A DNA stretch of 64,000 bases from Anisodus tanguticus (GCA_034509755.1 CM067550.1:15307001-15371000); one strand, 5' to 3'. Positions 20,674-33,299 are shown, numbered from the stretch's first letter. Made by a program: numbers and translations. The notes: generated by a model not told the origin, from the letters alone.

Positions 20674-21206
20674 GTCAGACCTCTATATAACATCATTCTC
20701 ATATAACAACACTTCTTTATAACAACTAAGATTTATCGAAATCGATTTTTCTATGTTATATTTTACTTCTCCATAACAATATTTTTTACCTATAACAGCA
20801 ACAACCGTCTTTATAATAGTACGCTCTTTGTAAAACTACCCCTAAACAACTATCTTCTTTTTTGAGTAAATAATAATTAATCTTCATAAAAATATAATAT
20901 ATATAATTTACCAAAAATAAATGTGAAGATTTTAACCAAATATTTTGATACTTTAATACAATATTTATGACAACAAATATTATATGAATATATATATTTT
21001 TTCATTATTAAAAAGAAATCGTGATATAAAATGTGATTAAGCTTAGGATTTGACGATTAAAAATAAAAATTATATTTTGAAGCATCTTTTTTGCCTATAA
21101 TAATAAAATATTATTTAAATGTCATTACTGTTATAGGTGTATAACAGTCATTCGCTAAGCTTTCGAACCCACCAATATTAACGATATTGTTATGAAGAGG
21201 TTTTAG
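20674..21206. mobile_element. putative MITE, inverted ends ACCTCTNTATAACA
   Basis: The left end GTCAGACCTCTATATAACA (20674) is inverted at the right end TGTTATGAAGAGGTTTTAG (21188-21206). Internally it is AT-rich with repeated TATAACA motifs and no coding. The ends match imperfectly and no clear TSD is seen, so the class is unassigned. Confidence 0.45.
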
Positions 21207-21387
21207 TTCATTAATTAACTATAAGAACGTGAAATTGAAAATTGCCATCCTACACGTCTTGAGGAAATAAGAATTAGGATATTGCCCAAGTACGACAAAC
21301 TAAAACACAAGGATCCACCCGTGCCGAAATCAAGATTTTTATTGATGGGATTCAAAATTTAAAGAATTAAATCGCTGAAGAAATAAT

Positions 21388-22085
21388 TGTTGGTGAAAGT
21401 TGGGGTAAAGTGTATCCGAAAGGTCAAACAAAAGAAACGATGAGTCGAGAGATGGTGGCTCTCTGTCTTTAAGACAAAATTGCCCCGTATAAATGTTTTT
21501 ACGGTATTGGGCAATAGTCTCCCAAGATAAAACAACAACTAATGAACTGTACAAAGCAAATACAGTTGATTCTAGCGAAGAAAATGAATAAGAACAGATT
21601 GTTTGTTTGAGTTCTGGAAGAAAGCAACAACCCAACAGCCCACGACTCACGACTTGCGACCCGCGACCCGAACCCGAGCCCGGACTGGACGAGACTGGCG
21701 GGCGGCGACGGTGCGCGTGTGGGGCTTAACCCTGAACACAAGCTCACCTAGGTCCTATCCCTTCTAAACACATGGGTTACCCATTGGGGTCCCAAACCCT
21801 TACTCAAACTTAGAGTTTATATATAGCATAAACTCTTCATCTTCTACCAATGAGGGAGATTTGTCATTTTTTGCCAAAGACCCTCCATCTTTATATGTCT
21901 CAAACACCTTACTTTGTGTACCAATATCTCTTTCATTTCTTAACAAAATTTGACGATACTTGGCACTAACATCATCTACTCACTTAGTAGATTAGGCATT
22001 TGCGAAGAAACGATGTTTCCGATATGCTATGTTTAAGTCATTAAAGACGGGATAAACTCAATCCCACATTAGTAAATTTCCAACA
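21388..22085 (-). repeat. 3' LTR of Tork-like copia, 698 bp (internally deleted)
   Basis: TGTTGG...CCAACA ends. Compared with the 5' LTR it lacks about 190 bp, between TTTGAGTT (near 21610) and CAACAGCCC (near 21636). An ATCCCCTCTT purine tract (on the minus strand AAGAGGGGAT) adjoins at 22086. Confidence 0.9.
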
Positions 22086-22670
22086 ATCCCCTCTTGAAAG
22101 AGAATTGGCGCACACAGGGTGCCAAAGTTCATCAATCTTTCAACGGAATGATATTGCATCAGGAAAGGTAGCTTTCATTTATTGAACATTCCTTAGTCGA
22201 TTACCATCGGATTTACTTATTGCGCGGTGAACGCGATGTCTTGAACTGTCAGTGTTTAGTGTAAACCAAGACAATGATATCAACACAATAACTCTCCTTA
22301 TTCATTTTTTCTTATTGTTTTGTCCGTTATGGCCATGGATAACGCTTGGATTCTTAAGTGCGTACCTTTGAAGTGTCCTGTCTTCGCACTTAAATAGATG
22401 ATCTCCTATAAGGTATATTACTCTACCCCACTCAAAAGTGTTAGGAATCATTAAAAGTTTCAGGAACTTATCATTTACCCATTATGCAGGTAGCACTTAA
22501 TGTCTATCGCAGGAATGACTTTGGAGTTATCTTTCTTTAAAGAATGATAATCCGAAGTTCTCTTACTTCAAGTGAAGCGCTAAATTGAACCTCTATAGTT
22601 TAGTTTTCCCATTGAATCAAATTTCTGGGATCTCCACTCAGTAAGGTTGGGTTACCACCATAAAGATTTC

Positions 22671-23186
22671 TTATTTTTTGAGTTTTAAGCTCATTCCCAT
22701 AGACAAGCAGAATATTTGATCTTTGGGTAGACCTTTAGTTAATGGATATGCTAAGTTATCCTTTGATTTGACGTAATCAATGGAAATGACACCCGTAGTG
22801 ATCAATTGCCTAACAGTTTTATGCCTCCGACGAATATGTCTAGACTTGCCGTTGTACATATTACTTCGTACCCTTCCTAAAGACGATTGTCTGTCACAGT
22901 GAATCATCACCGAAGGTACGGGTTTATCCCAAAAAGGGATATCCTCAAAGAATTCGTGAAGCCATTCTGCTTCTTCTCCTGCTTTGTACAAAGCGATAAA
23001 CTCTGATTCCATCGTGGATCGGGCGATGCATGTTTGCTTAGAGGATTTCCAAGACAAAGCTCCACCACCAATTATAAAAACATACTCATTGGTGGATTTG
23101 GTGTTCTTTATGTCCGATATCCAGTTTGCATCAATGTATCCTTCCAATACGGATGGATATCTTAAATAGTGTAATCCGTAAGTCAA
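22671..23186 (-). pseudogene. copia RNase H (Tork-like)
   Basis: Shows YIDANWISD (first Asp; the usual DADW is DANW), TKSTNEYVFIIGGGALSWKS, MESEFIALYKAGEEAEWL with the catalytic Glu, IHCDRQSSL with the third Asp, SRHIRRRHKTVRQL and DYVKSKDNLAYPLTKGL. The open stretch covers the whole domain, ending ~590 bp before the LTR. The intervening 22086-22670 is the untranslated 3' region of the element. Confidence 0.85.
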
Positions 23187-24230
23187 CGAATATTTCAGAT
23201 ATCGTAATATCCAATTTAACGCCTTCTAGTGATCATTTTCAGGATTACGAGTGAACCTAGCCAACTTATTGACTGGATAAGCGATGTCGGGTCGGGTGCA
23301 GTTTGTAATGTACATTAAACTGTTAATAACCTGTGCATATCGCTCATGGGATATGGGTGCACCACAATTTTTATCAATTCTATGATTCATATCCATTGGT
23401 GACTTTATATGGGAACTGTCAAATACATCAAATTTCCTCAAAACATTTTCAATGTAATGAGATTGAGATAAGACCAGCCTGTCAGATGTCTTAAAAATCT
23501 TAATTCCTAAGATTACATCTGCAATACCCATATATTTCATGTCAAAACATTGTTTTAACGTGTTATTGGTTTCCAGGATCAAGTTCAGACTACTTCCAGT
23601 TATGAGCATGTCATCTACGTAAAGGCATATCATGACAAATGAGTTAGAGTTCCCTTTGATATAGATGCATTTATCAAATTCATTTATAGAGAAACCTTTT
23701 AATAATAAAGTATTATCAAACTTTTCATGCCATTGTTTCGGGACTTGTTTGAGTCCGTATAGAGACTTAACAAGACGACATACTTTCTTTTGTTGTCCTG
23801 GAATTACATACCCCTCGGGTTGTTCCATGTATATTTCCTCTTCCAATTCTCCCTTTAGAAGGTTGTCTTAACATCCATTTGATGTATCTCAAGGTCACGC
23901 AAAGCTGCAATGGCTATGAATACCCTTATGGATGTTAATCTAGACACATGGGAGTATGTGTCAAAGTAATCGAGGCCTTCCTTTTGTATGTAGCCTTTGA
24001 CTACTAATTTGGCCTTATACTTGTCAATAGTTCCATCTGCTTTGTACTTTCTTTTGAGTATTCACTTACAACCCAAAGGTTTGCTTTCCGGAGGAAGATC
24101 AACCATTTCCCAAGTATGGTTCTACATGATGGATTTTATTTCTCTTTCTACAGCATCTTTCCAAAGCAGTGCTTCTGGAGTTGACAACGCTTCTTTAATT
24201 GTCCTCGGTTCATTTTCAACCATATAGGTT
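23187..24230 (-). pseudogene. copia reverse transcriptase (Tork-like)
   Basis: The N-terminal part (24230-23850) reads LLWKDAVEREIKS, HTWEMVDLPPESKPLGCK and IHQMDVKTTF with in-frame stops. The rest (23846-23226) is open: YMEQPEGYVIPGQQKKVCRL, SLYGLKQVPKQWHEKF, ICLYVDDMLITGSS with an intact YVDD box, and YMGIADVILGIKI. Stops at about 24122, 24070 and 23866 and the break at 23226 prevent a full-length product. Confidence 0.88.
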
Positions 24231-24433
24231 AGAAAGTCTGCACCAAAGTTTTTGTCCTTTTTGGTCCTTTTGCTCCATCTTGGTTCAACCTTTGGAACCC
24301 CTAAGTTCTGTAGGTCTGAATCATTAAGTTCCGGATAGTCAGCAACTTCTGAGTCCTATAGATCTGGAATGTCTAGTTCCGGATAATCAGAAACTCATGG
24401 GTCTTGTTGACTTTGAGCATTTTGTTCATAACT

Positions 24434-25282
24434 TCATTTGCGTGAAATTATTTCTTTTTCCTTTCTAGGAAAGACATGTTCAAAGAATTCATCATTCCTT
24501 GATTCCATGACCGTACCCTCATGGATATCAGGTATCTCCGACTTATACACTAAGAAGCGATAAGCACTACTGTTATTTGAATATTCGATGAATATGCAAT
24601 CTACAGTCTTAGGTCCAATTTTAACCTGTTTTGGTTTAGGTACTTCGACCTTTGCCAAACAGCCCCACACTTTCAAATATTTGTAAGTGGGTTTCTTTCC
24701 ATTCCATGATTCATATGGAGTTTTTTCCTTACGCTTATGCGAAACTCTATTGAGAATTATATTAGCGGTAAGAATCGCTTCGCCCCACATATTTTGGGCT
24801 AAACTGGAATTGATAAGTAAAACATTCATCATTTACTTTAACATATGGTTTTTGCGCTCGACAATACCGTTAGACTAAGGTGAGTAAGGAGCGGTCGTTT
24901 GACGAACAATGCCGTATTGAGCACAGTATTCTTCAAATGGTGCTACGTATTCTCCCCCTCTATCACTATGAATTGCCTTAATCCGTAGATTTAGTTGATT
25001 TTCAACTTCTGCTTTATAACGTTTAAATGCTTCAAACGCTTCATCTTTACTTTTCAAGAAGTAAACATAACAATACCTTGTACTATCATCAATGAAAATC
25101 ACAAAGTACTTGTTCCCCCCTCTAGTTTGCACAAACTTTAAATCACATATGTCGGTGTGAATACGTTTTAGAGGAGCGGTGTTTCTTTCGACAGAATGGA
25201 AAGATGATTTGGTTAATTTTTCCTCTAGGCACACCTCACATTTATGTTGAGGGTTTATGTCGAAGGAAGGCAACAATTCCAA
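24434..25282 (-). pseudogene. copia integrase (Tork-like)
   Basis: Finger remnant CEVCLEEKLTKSSF, then HTDICDLKFVQTRGGNKYFV with the first Asp, FIDDSTRYCYVYFLKSKDEA, IHSDRGGEY with the second Asp, and TTAPYSP. A stop near 24872 is followed by the core end, SLAQNMWGEAILTANIILNR, and the C-terminal GKKPTYKYLKVWGCLAKV and DCIFIEYSNNSSAYRF. One stop plus a short gap separates the two open stretches. Confidence 0.88.
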
Positions 25283-25547
25283 CTTTACTAACTTTTGAAT
25301 GAATTTGTAGTTAACGTGTCCTAATCCTTGATGTCATAGATTAGAAGACTCAAACAAGTAGGTAGAAGTATTTATTTCATTAGATGAGCGGATTACAGAC
25401 ATAACATTCATTTTGAAGAGGCCGTCAAACGCGAAGCCTCTTCCTATAAATATACCATTCTTAGTTATTACAAATTTGTTGGACTAAAAAACTAGTCTAA
25501 AACCATCCTGGAACAACAGTGGCCCTGAAACCAAGTTCTTGTGGATG

Positions 25548-25937
25548 TCAGGATCCATGCATCACTTCCTTTAGAGTAAGCTCTTTGCCTGAAGTCATTT
25601 TGAGGACAACCTTTCCAACCCTTTGCACTTTAGAGGTGATGTCGTTGCCCATGAACAACTTCTTGACCGTGACTGGGGCGTAAGAGGAGAATGCATTTTT
25701 TTCAGAGCAGATGTGACGGGTTGCACCAGTGTCTATCCACCATTGCCTTGGGTTCTCCACTAGATTTGCCTCCAGCACCACTGCTGAGAAATCCACAATC
25801 TTGCCGTCAAGATCCGGAGGATTACCCTCATCTTGTACAACGTTAGCTTCTGTCTTGCGTTTGTTCATGACCTTTAGGTCATTTGTGACCTGGGTATTTT
25901 GGCCCACTTCAGTCGTTGTGTTAGACTGAGTGTCCAT
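25548..25937 (-). pseudogene. copia aspartic protease region
   Basis: WWIDTGATRHICSEKNAFSS carries the DTGAT active site. SSYAPV, LFMGNDITSKVQRVGKVVLK and GKELTLKEVMH follow, as usual for Tork-like elements. The protease is intact at the active site, but the preceding gag is largely deleted and the following stop at 25548 cuts it from integrase. Confidence 0.85.
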
Positions 25938-26338
25938 TGCATCCCACTAGAAGGAGGATCTTCTATCTGAGATCGTGACAGGATCAACGCAGTAAGATAT
26001 AACAACATTTTTAGTCTCATTCTCTTGTTGTAATTGTTATTCAGAACCTTACTTTGGCGTTTGCTTTGGAAACTGTCAGGAGAATGGACAACAACATTTT
26101 GTTGAGCAGCGCTAGAGACAACAATATTTCGTTGAGCAGTGGCAGTGACAACAACATTTCTTTGATCAGCAGCAGTGCCTTGAACAACAACAGCAGAACT
26201 AGAACCAAAACTATTGACAGTAGTAGATCCAGAACTACTAACATAATTGTTAATAGAACTGTCAACAGAACAGTTGGCAGAAATAGAGCCATAACCAGAG
26301 TTAGAACCACAACCGGAAATGCAACTGTTGACTGACAT
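25938..26338 (-). pseudogene. copia gag, N-terminal remnant with large deletion
   Basis: Begins MSVNSC (ATG 26338), Ser/Gly/Asn-rich, then a ~33-nt tandem repeat coding RNVVVTATAQRNIVVSSAAQ-type units. After it a frameshifted KRMRLKMLLYLTALILSRS resembles the first gag helix (WQQKM-FYLTTLNLA-type). The remaining ~200 residues, including the zinc knuckle, are missing before the protease begins. Confidence 0.7.
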
Positions 26339-26378
26339 CTTTTGAACACTTAGAAAATAGCAGATTTTGTCTTAAAAT

Positions 26379-27267
26379 TGTTGGTGAAAGTTGGAGTAAA
26401 GTGTATCCGAAAGGTTAAACAAAAGAAACGTTGAGTCGAGAGATGACTCTTTGTCTTTAAGACAAAATTGCCCCGTATAAATGCTTTTACGATATTGGAC
26501 AATAGTCTCCCAAGATAAAACAACAACTAATTAATTGTATAAAGCACATACAGTTGATTCTAGCGAAGAAAATGAGTAAGAACAGATTGCTTGTTTGAGT
26601 TTCTGATTCTCCATTTTCTGTATGTTCTGAACAGAAGAGAAGATTTTGCGTTGTGTGTTTCGTACTCTGTAATTTGAATAGAACTGTTCAATTTATAAGA
26701 GCAGAAAGGGTGGCAAATAGTCATGTATGTTGGTGTCTTCAACATTCTGTTCTGCTGAACAGTTATGCCTGTTGGTGTCTTCAAGAACCGTTGTAACGTT
26801 TCAAAAACTTCAGGGACCAAAAGAAAGTTCCGAAGGAAATCAACAGCCCACGACCCATGACCCGAGCCCGAACCGGACGGGCGGCGACGCGTGTGGGGCT
26901 TAGCCCCGAACCCAAGCTCACCTAGGTCCTCTCCCTTCTAAACACATGGGTTACCCCTTGGGGTCCCAAACCCTTACTCAAACTTAGAGTTCATATATAG
27001 CATAAACTCTCTATCTTCTACTAATGAGGGAGATTTGTCATTTTTGGCCAAAGACTCTCCATCTTTATATGTCTCAAACACTTTACTTTGTGTACAAATA
27101 TCTCATTCATTTCTTAACGAAATTTGACGATACTTGGTACTAACATCATCTACTCACTTAGTAGATTAGGCATGTGCGAAGAAATGATGTTTCTGACATG
27201 CGGGGCCCACGTGTTTAAGTCATTAAAGACGGGATAAACTCAATCCCACATTAGTAAATTTCCAACA
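26379..27267 (-). repeat. 5' LTR of Tork-like copia, 889 bp
   Basis: TGTTGG...CCAACA ends, TSD ATAAT on the outside. It contains the ~190 bp that the other LTR lacks. No canonical tRNA-Met primer site (TGGTATCAGAGC-type) follows it on the minus strand; the adjoining sequence is ATTTTAAGACAAAATCTGC, so the primer site is atypical or lost. Confidence 0.9.
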
Positions 27268-28467
27268 ATAATTACGTAAATAAAAATGTGTTCTTCTAAC
27301 AACTTAAGTTTTTAAATGAGATGACCACATACTTCGATATAAACACACGAAAAAGCTAAGCAATTCAGCATTTACTATATATACATAATAAATATTTTTG
27401 ATCTTTATATATACAGGGCAATTTTTCGAAGAAGAAGATTCGGATAAACTCCTTGCGCCCCCTAGCTTGCCAATGAGACCCGCAGTACTCCATATTGTTA
27501 GTAACCAATGATGTAGATATTATTAATTAATTTCGTTAGCAGCAAGTAATTAAAGATACAACACTCTATCTCACTATTTAAAAACCTTACTTCGATAGGG
27601 TACAAATATCTAAATTTGATATTTTTAGATACTTTTTTAGACCTATTACCAATATTAAGTAACAGTAAAAAAATTGTATTCATTTTTCCTGATCAGGTAG
27701 ACTCTATCTCACATTATGCATGGATCGGGTATATTTTGTTACAGGAAAACGAAAATGATATCAACTCAAGCCGGAGATCACAATTGTTTGCCTAATGTTT
27801 ATTAGGTTAGTAGTAGGAATTATTATGTCAAGCATATAACACAATATGTTTTTTTTCCTTTTGCATTCACCTAGTTGTACCAGAAAAAATAGGAAATCCA
27901 TTATCTCCAACAATTATCTATTCTCTCAAAACGTATGCAATCACAGCTTCAAACACGACAAAAAAACTAATTCAGAGTTTTCTTAAATCATGAATTATAA
28001 GCCTTAATTAATGAGTAAGATATCACCCAACTGCAACCTCAGAATAAAAAAGGCCTGGATTTTAATATGAGATAATAGTACCTAATGCAAAAAATTAACA
28101 AACACTTTATGCCATAGCAGCCAACAGAGTACTCAAATATTTTTGTGCATGTTAACTAACCGAATAGTTTAATATATGATACACATGGTTTTGGCATATA
28201 AAGTAAAGAAACTCTCGTATTTTTTAAGTCGACGTCTAATAATTCCATCAACTTCATGAACAATACTCTTTCACTTCCATGTGAATTAAACTCTCATGTT
28301 GTATAATAATTTGGATTGCTCACATTTAATTTGTTAGAATATTGGAGCTGTCTATTTTAAGGTGGTTGGACATGATAGATTATTGAAAGACAATCAAAGC
28401 ATATATTATAATGGACATGTGCAACATAAATTACACTCATTAACTGAAGAACCTAGCTAGTTTAATA
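27268..28467. other. intergenic, no gene seen
   Basis: AT-rich. The first ~70 bp resemble part of MYB intron 1 (8436-8515), a dispersed-repeat fragment that was the insertion target of the copia element. Nothing else is supported. Confidence 0.5.
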
Positions 28468-28727
28468 CTCCCTCTATTCCACTTTGTTGCATTTTGTTTG
28501 GCATAGTTTGGACTCATGATCAAATACTTAATGTTCGAGGTAAATTCAGACATAATTTCTTTAAAATTCCTGAAAATAAAATTTTATAGTATTTGAAAAC
28601 TCCAAAAAAAATACTATAAATCAAAGTAGGTAATAATTCAAGATATTGAAAAAAGATGCTTAACAAAACCATGATCACAGAAGAACCTAAAAGTAAATGT
28701 ACCAAATAAAATGAAACAAAGGGAGTA
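28468..28727. mobile_element. Stowaway-like MITE, 260 bp
   Basis: Begins CTCCCTCTATTCCACTTTGT and ends ATGAAACAAAGGGAG, inverted to each other, with TA at 28466-28467 and 28728-28729. Non-coding, AT-rich. Confidence 0.75.
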
Positions 28728-28936
28728 ATTTTTAATATGCCAACACTTATAAGGAGCCGTGTGTTAAAAGTCGAGGTGTGAGTCGAGGTGTGAGCCCCAT
28801 GGATCTTTAAATTTTTTATTTATAATGTAGTAAAATAGTATAATAACACAAAAATTATAAAAACATGATTAAAGAAACTAACAAAAAAGAAAACTTCTAA
28901 CATGATTTTACAAGTATAAATAATGCAATGATATAA

Positions 28937-29975
28937 TGTTACGACCCAAAATCCTATTTGTGTTGTGAGGGAACCTACCCTGAACGGCCTGTATGCGAAT
29001 CCTATCCATAATAGATAAATTAAATGATAAATAATGCGGAAAAACAAAGAAAAAATTAAAATAATGACAAGTCTCGAATACTTAATACAAAAACTTTAGA
29101 AACATCCCCAAAATTTGGTTGTCATGAGTACAGAGCTTACTAAAAAAGATTACAAAGTCTGAAACTTATACATCATACTGTCTGAAGTGTAAGACAGAAA
29201 ATAAAAGATAAGATAGAGGAGTTTCAGTGCTGGAAAAGTGTCTGTAGCTCACCCTGGACTCCTGATAAGCTATCCAAATACGGTGTGTCTATGATCCACT
29301 CGGGTCAGGATCAGTACTTGCACACAAAGGTGCAACAAGTGTAGAGTGAGTAGGGAAAGTACGTGTACCCAGCAACATCGTTGAGTGACCCTAACTATAG
29401 CGGTGGCGAGGGTTGGTACTTTCCGATACTTTTCTACTAAGTTAGTTAACTAAGGTGTAATCAAATCAACTATCCAACTCTATAAGTAAAGATCTATAGT
29501 TCGCTAAACCACGAGGGTCATTAGTATTATCAAGTCATTCTAAAGTTCTCAACTTTACTAAGGATGAAGTCAAATTACTGCTACCGAATCCAACCTAAAC
29601 CCCATTCAGGGCGTCTAATCCCACAAAGGTTTCACCTTTTCATCAACTATGGCACATACATTCATAATAATTCGACCTTTACACTATTTAAGACAATATA
29701 TATATTAATCAAGAGTCAGTCTTTCTATGTTTTAGAACAAGTATCTTCATAAAGGTTTAATTTTTCTATCCTTTAACTTAAGGACATCCATAAAGATTCT
29801 ATTTTTCTCTCTTTTCAAGCAATTAAACCATAAGAATTCCATCTTCACCCTTGTTACACTGAAGAAGTCATAAGGATACTATCATACTTTTCTTTTTTTG
29901 GCAAGTAAACCATAAAATTGTACATTTATATCAATCAAGCACATATGGCATGAAGTTCACATCAACAAGTATAAA
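28937..29975 (-). repeat. LTR fragment (gypsy-like), left part, split by the 14.4 kb element
   Basis: Starts TGTTACGACCCAAAATCC, a typical end of minus-oriented plant gypsy LTRs (reverse complement ends GGGTCGTAACA). It contains the GTGTAGAGTGAGTAGGGAAAG and ACGTGTACCCAGCAAC blocks common in such LTRs. It is interrupted at 29975 by the chromovirus; 44369-44513 is the likely continuation. Confidence 0.6.
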
Positions 29976-32772
29976 TGTCACAACCCCCTTTCGGGAATTG
30001 TGGTGGCACCTACATAATCCCACCACGTAGGCAACCCACTCCCAGCTCATTCTCAAGACATGATATGTATATAGAAACGGAAGAAATATGGATACCATAA
30101 ACACGGTCTCATAACATAATAAGCGGGAAAATGTGATAATCTATTACATCCAACAAACGCCCTCAAGAGATCTAGTCTGACATACAAGAGTAGTAATAAA
30201 ATCATACAATCTGAAGAAAAAGGCACGCAGGTCAAAACTGGAATACATAATATGAAATGTGTCTCCCAAGTAAGAAGAAAAGACCATAAGTAGATGAGAG
30301 TATCCAAGGCATGCTGGAAGGAGCATCCTCACCCTGAATACTGAGGATCACAACTCTGACTCAGCCACGTGATCCTTCAAAAGTGGAAGGTACTGAATCT
30401 ACATCCAAAAAGAATGCATCAAGTGTAGCATGAGTACACAACGTACCTCCGTAGACATCATAGAACGACAATGACGGAAGATACCTATTTAGAGATAATT
30501 ATCAGGTTGACACCAAATAATCCTATGCTAACAGTTCAATAACTCAAGTACATCATATGATCAACATGTTGTTCACAGAGTTCAGCAGTATATCATATAT
30601 CAATAGAAATAAATAAACCTTACAAGCTCATAATTCAATCATGGTGTTCATAATAACTCAATACACAGTTCATCACAATTCATTCAATGAAATGACATAA
30701 GTATGTAATGCATATGCAAGGTACCTTTCTCAACCTGGTATATAGTATGTCAAGGTTTAATGATGATCAGTACACCCATGAGGACCCGCAAAATTCATGT
30801 ATCGCTCCTAGCCAACCGAAATTCCACACATGAATCTGAATAGACACCATGACTCATCTGTCGAGTCTCAATCATGTTGCAGGCGTGCAACTCCGCTTTC
30901 CACGTATTAATATCATCTCAAGTGCCATAATCTCATATTACTTTTACCTTTTCGGTCTCTTGGACCATATCATATCCATACCACTCTCACATGAAATCAC
31001 AGAACCATGAGTGTTTGTATGCAATGACAATATATCATGATATAATGAGATGCAATCAAGTATAGAGATGATGTACACATGCTTCCAAGAGTTCAACAAC
31101 ACATAAACAATCCAAGTCAAATCAGGATATCAATCGAAATCATATGTGATGAGTAAACAAATAAAAGAAAACATAGCGACAAGCCCACATATGATAACAA
31201 GACCAAATAATCAAAGATAGGAACCAACAAAAGGTTGATTCCCTAAATCATCCCATCATCACAGTTCAACACCGATACCCACTCAACTGTTCATCACAAC
31301 CGGCTGAGTGGGAATGCCAACTAAGCCCAATACCCCTTAATATTTATAACTAATTACGTACTTCTATAGAAATCTCGTAAAGCTAAACCATATCCTACCT
31401 CAAAGACGAACAGGTACATAACAAAATCAAGCCTCTGAGATAGACGTACCCTTCCTTTGCGCCCCGCGAAAGTCAAAGTCTATTCACGCGTATTACATCG
31501 TTAATATAAAGCTAACACAACAAAAACAAGACTTTACATACCCATCTCGGGCCCACGCTACCAAGACTCGAACTTTGTTACACTAAAACCTTTATTACAT
31601 ACTAGGTACTCACATCCTTAATTTAATTATAATCTAAACACAATTGAACCTCCAATCAAACAATAATCTAAAAGCCCCAATTTAAAACCCTAGATTTCAC
31701 CATTTTGAAAAAAAACTTCAATAATCAAATTAAGCTTTAAAACATGATAATCTAACATAACCCAATCCTAATTCATGATATTAACACCATTTGATCCATA
31801 AATCCTCATTAAAATCAACCATATAACTCTCTTAATCTCTCAATATGCATAACTCATCTTTTCCAACTCACATAATATGCTAACCACCATTAAAAGAACC
31901 TATAATCATAACTTAAGCCATAAGAGGGAAATAATTTATTACCTCAAGGTTGGAAATTCTCCTAAAGCTCTAAAAATACCCATATGGGGCGCTGGTTTCA
32001 AAGTTAGCTATTTGGGGGAAAAATATCTGACCTAAAAATATTTATAGGCCACCTGAACAGTACTTTTGTCCCAGCGGAATCGACTCTACTTGAGCTGACT
32101 CGCTGCGGCGAAAAGAGATTCACTTGGGCGAGAGTCAGTTAACACCTCACCCCTTGCCACGACGGATGCGACTCCGTTGTGGCGGAAACCCACCAATCTC
32201 TATTTCCTACTTTGTTGATCCACCGGAGCGGATGTTGGTGCCGCCATGGCGGACACCAGACACCAGCAAAGAAAAACAACCCAAATCCTCTATTGAACAC
32301 CCGAAACACTCTCGGGACCCACCGACACAAACCAGACATGCTCGTCTAAGGTAAACAATGGTACGAACTTGCTCGTACCCTCGGATTTCACAAATAATCG
32401 AGCTAAGGAATACTTTTCTAAAGAATTGTTTGAGACAAACTAAAATTCCAAACATTACAAATAAGGCCACATAATACATATAATTGCCTTGAGAAGTGAA
32501 CCAATGACTCGACTAAGTCATAAATGACCCTCCGGGTTTACCAGAAGCGACGGAACTCAGAAACGAACTCATCTAGTCAAAAGTTAACTTTGAGTCAAAC
32601 TAACCAACTCTAAGTTTCGAAACTTGTGCTTTTCATCCAAAACTAATATAAATGGACCTCAAGATCCGTGCCACCCATCCACGCACATTACAATCCCCAC
32701 ATAAAGTCTACGGGAAAGGTAAAATAGGTAAATAAGGGTCATTAGCTAAAAATGACTGGATTGGTCATTACA
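29976..32772 (-). repeat. 3' LTR of the chromovirus, 2797 bp
   Basis: + strand TGTCAC...ATTACA. It shares long blocks with the right LTR (for example GGTGGCACCTACATAATCC and GAGTCTCAATCATGTTGCAG) and, inverted, with the solo LTR at 59131-61989. Short frames inside (32124-32354 and others) are not genes. Confidence 0.9.
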
Positions 32773-32849
32773 TTAGATACCAATTCAAACAACGTTCGTC
32801 CTCGAACGGAGAGAAACAAATTGGGAAATGTACTAGAAGTAGTAAACAA

Positions 32850-33260
32850 GCTAGGATATTTGCTCCGCATGTCAGACTCGCTCTCCCAAGTCGCCTCCTA
32901 GATAGGACGATGCCTCCACTGAACCTTCACTAAAGCTAACTCCTTCGATCTCAACTTCCTTACATGCATGTCTAAAATAGCCATAGGATCCTTCTCAAAC
33001 TCTAAATTCTAATCAAGAAATACTGAGTCCCACTCGATAATATAAGAACCATCGGCATGATATTTCTTCAGCATAGACACATGGAAGACTAGATGAATGC
33101 CTGAAAGACCCGATGGTAGAGCCAACTCATATACCACCTCTCCCACTCTATAAAGAACCTCAAACGGTCCAATATACCTCACACTCAACTTCCCTCTCTT
33201 GTCGAATCTCATCACACCCTTCATAGGTAAAACCTTCAGAAGAACCTTGTCACCAACCAT
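32850..33260 (-). pseudogene. chromovirus integrase C-terminus and chromodomain
   Basis: The open part (33260-33009) reads MVGDKVLLKVLPMKGVMRF, GKLSVRYIGPFEVLYRVGEV and HVSMLKKYHADGSY, the integrase C-terminal (GPF-type) module. After a stop, the chromodomain reads LRSKELALVKVQWRHRPI, stop, EATWESESDMRSKYPSLF down to ~32850. Chromodomains direct such elements to marked heterochromatin. The in-frame TAG within the chromodomain is a late lesion. Confidence 0.85.
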
Positions 33261-33299
33261 GAACTCTAAATCTCAGACCTTCCGGTCCGCATACTCCTT

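Larger units (their letters stand above)
21388..27267 (-). mobile_element. complete Ty1/copia element (Tork-like), 5.9 kb, TSD ATAAT
   Basis: Two LTRs (21388-22085 and 26379-27267) flank, right to left, gag remnant, protease, integrase, RT and RNase H. ATAAT is present at 21383-21387 and 27268-27272. Internal stops and a large gag deletion make it non-autonomous. Where the LTRs align, roughly 6-7% of positions differ by eye over the first ~230 bp, so the insertion is not recent. The lineage is inferred from the RT and RNase H motifs. Confidence 0.93.

Noticed and set aside
26054..26335. 93-codon Ser/Asn/Arg-rich frame on the + strand
   Set aside because: Antisense shadow of the copia gag repeat region.
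28520..29047. Hydrophobic minus-strand frames of 61-75 codons
   Set aside because: AT-rich MITE and LTR sequence; no conserved motif.
32124..32479. Overlapping 66-90-codon frames
   Set aside because: Inside a 2.8 kb LTR; the related LTRs at 41538 and 59131 do not keep the frames.
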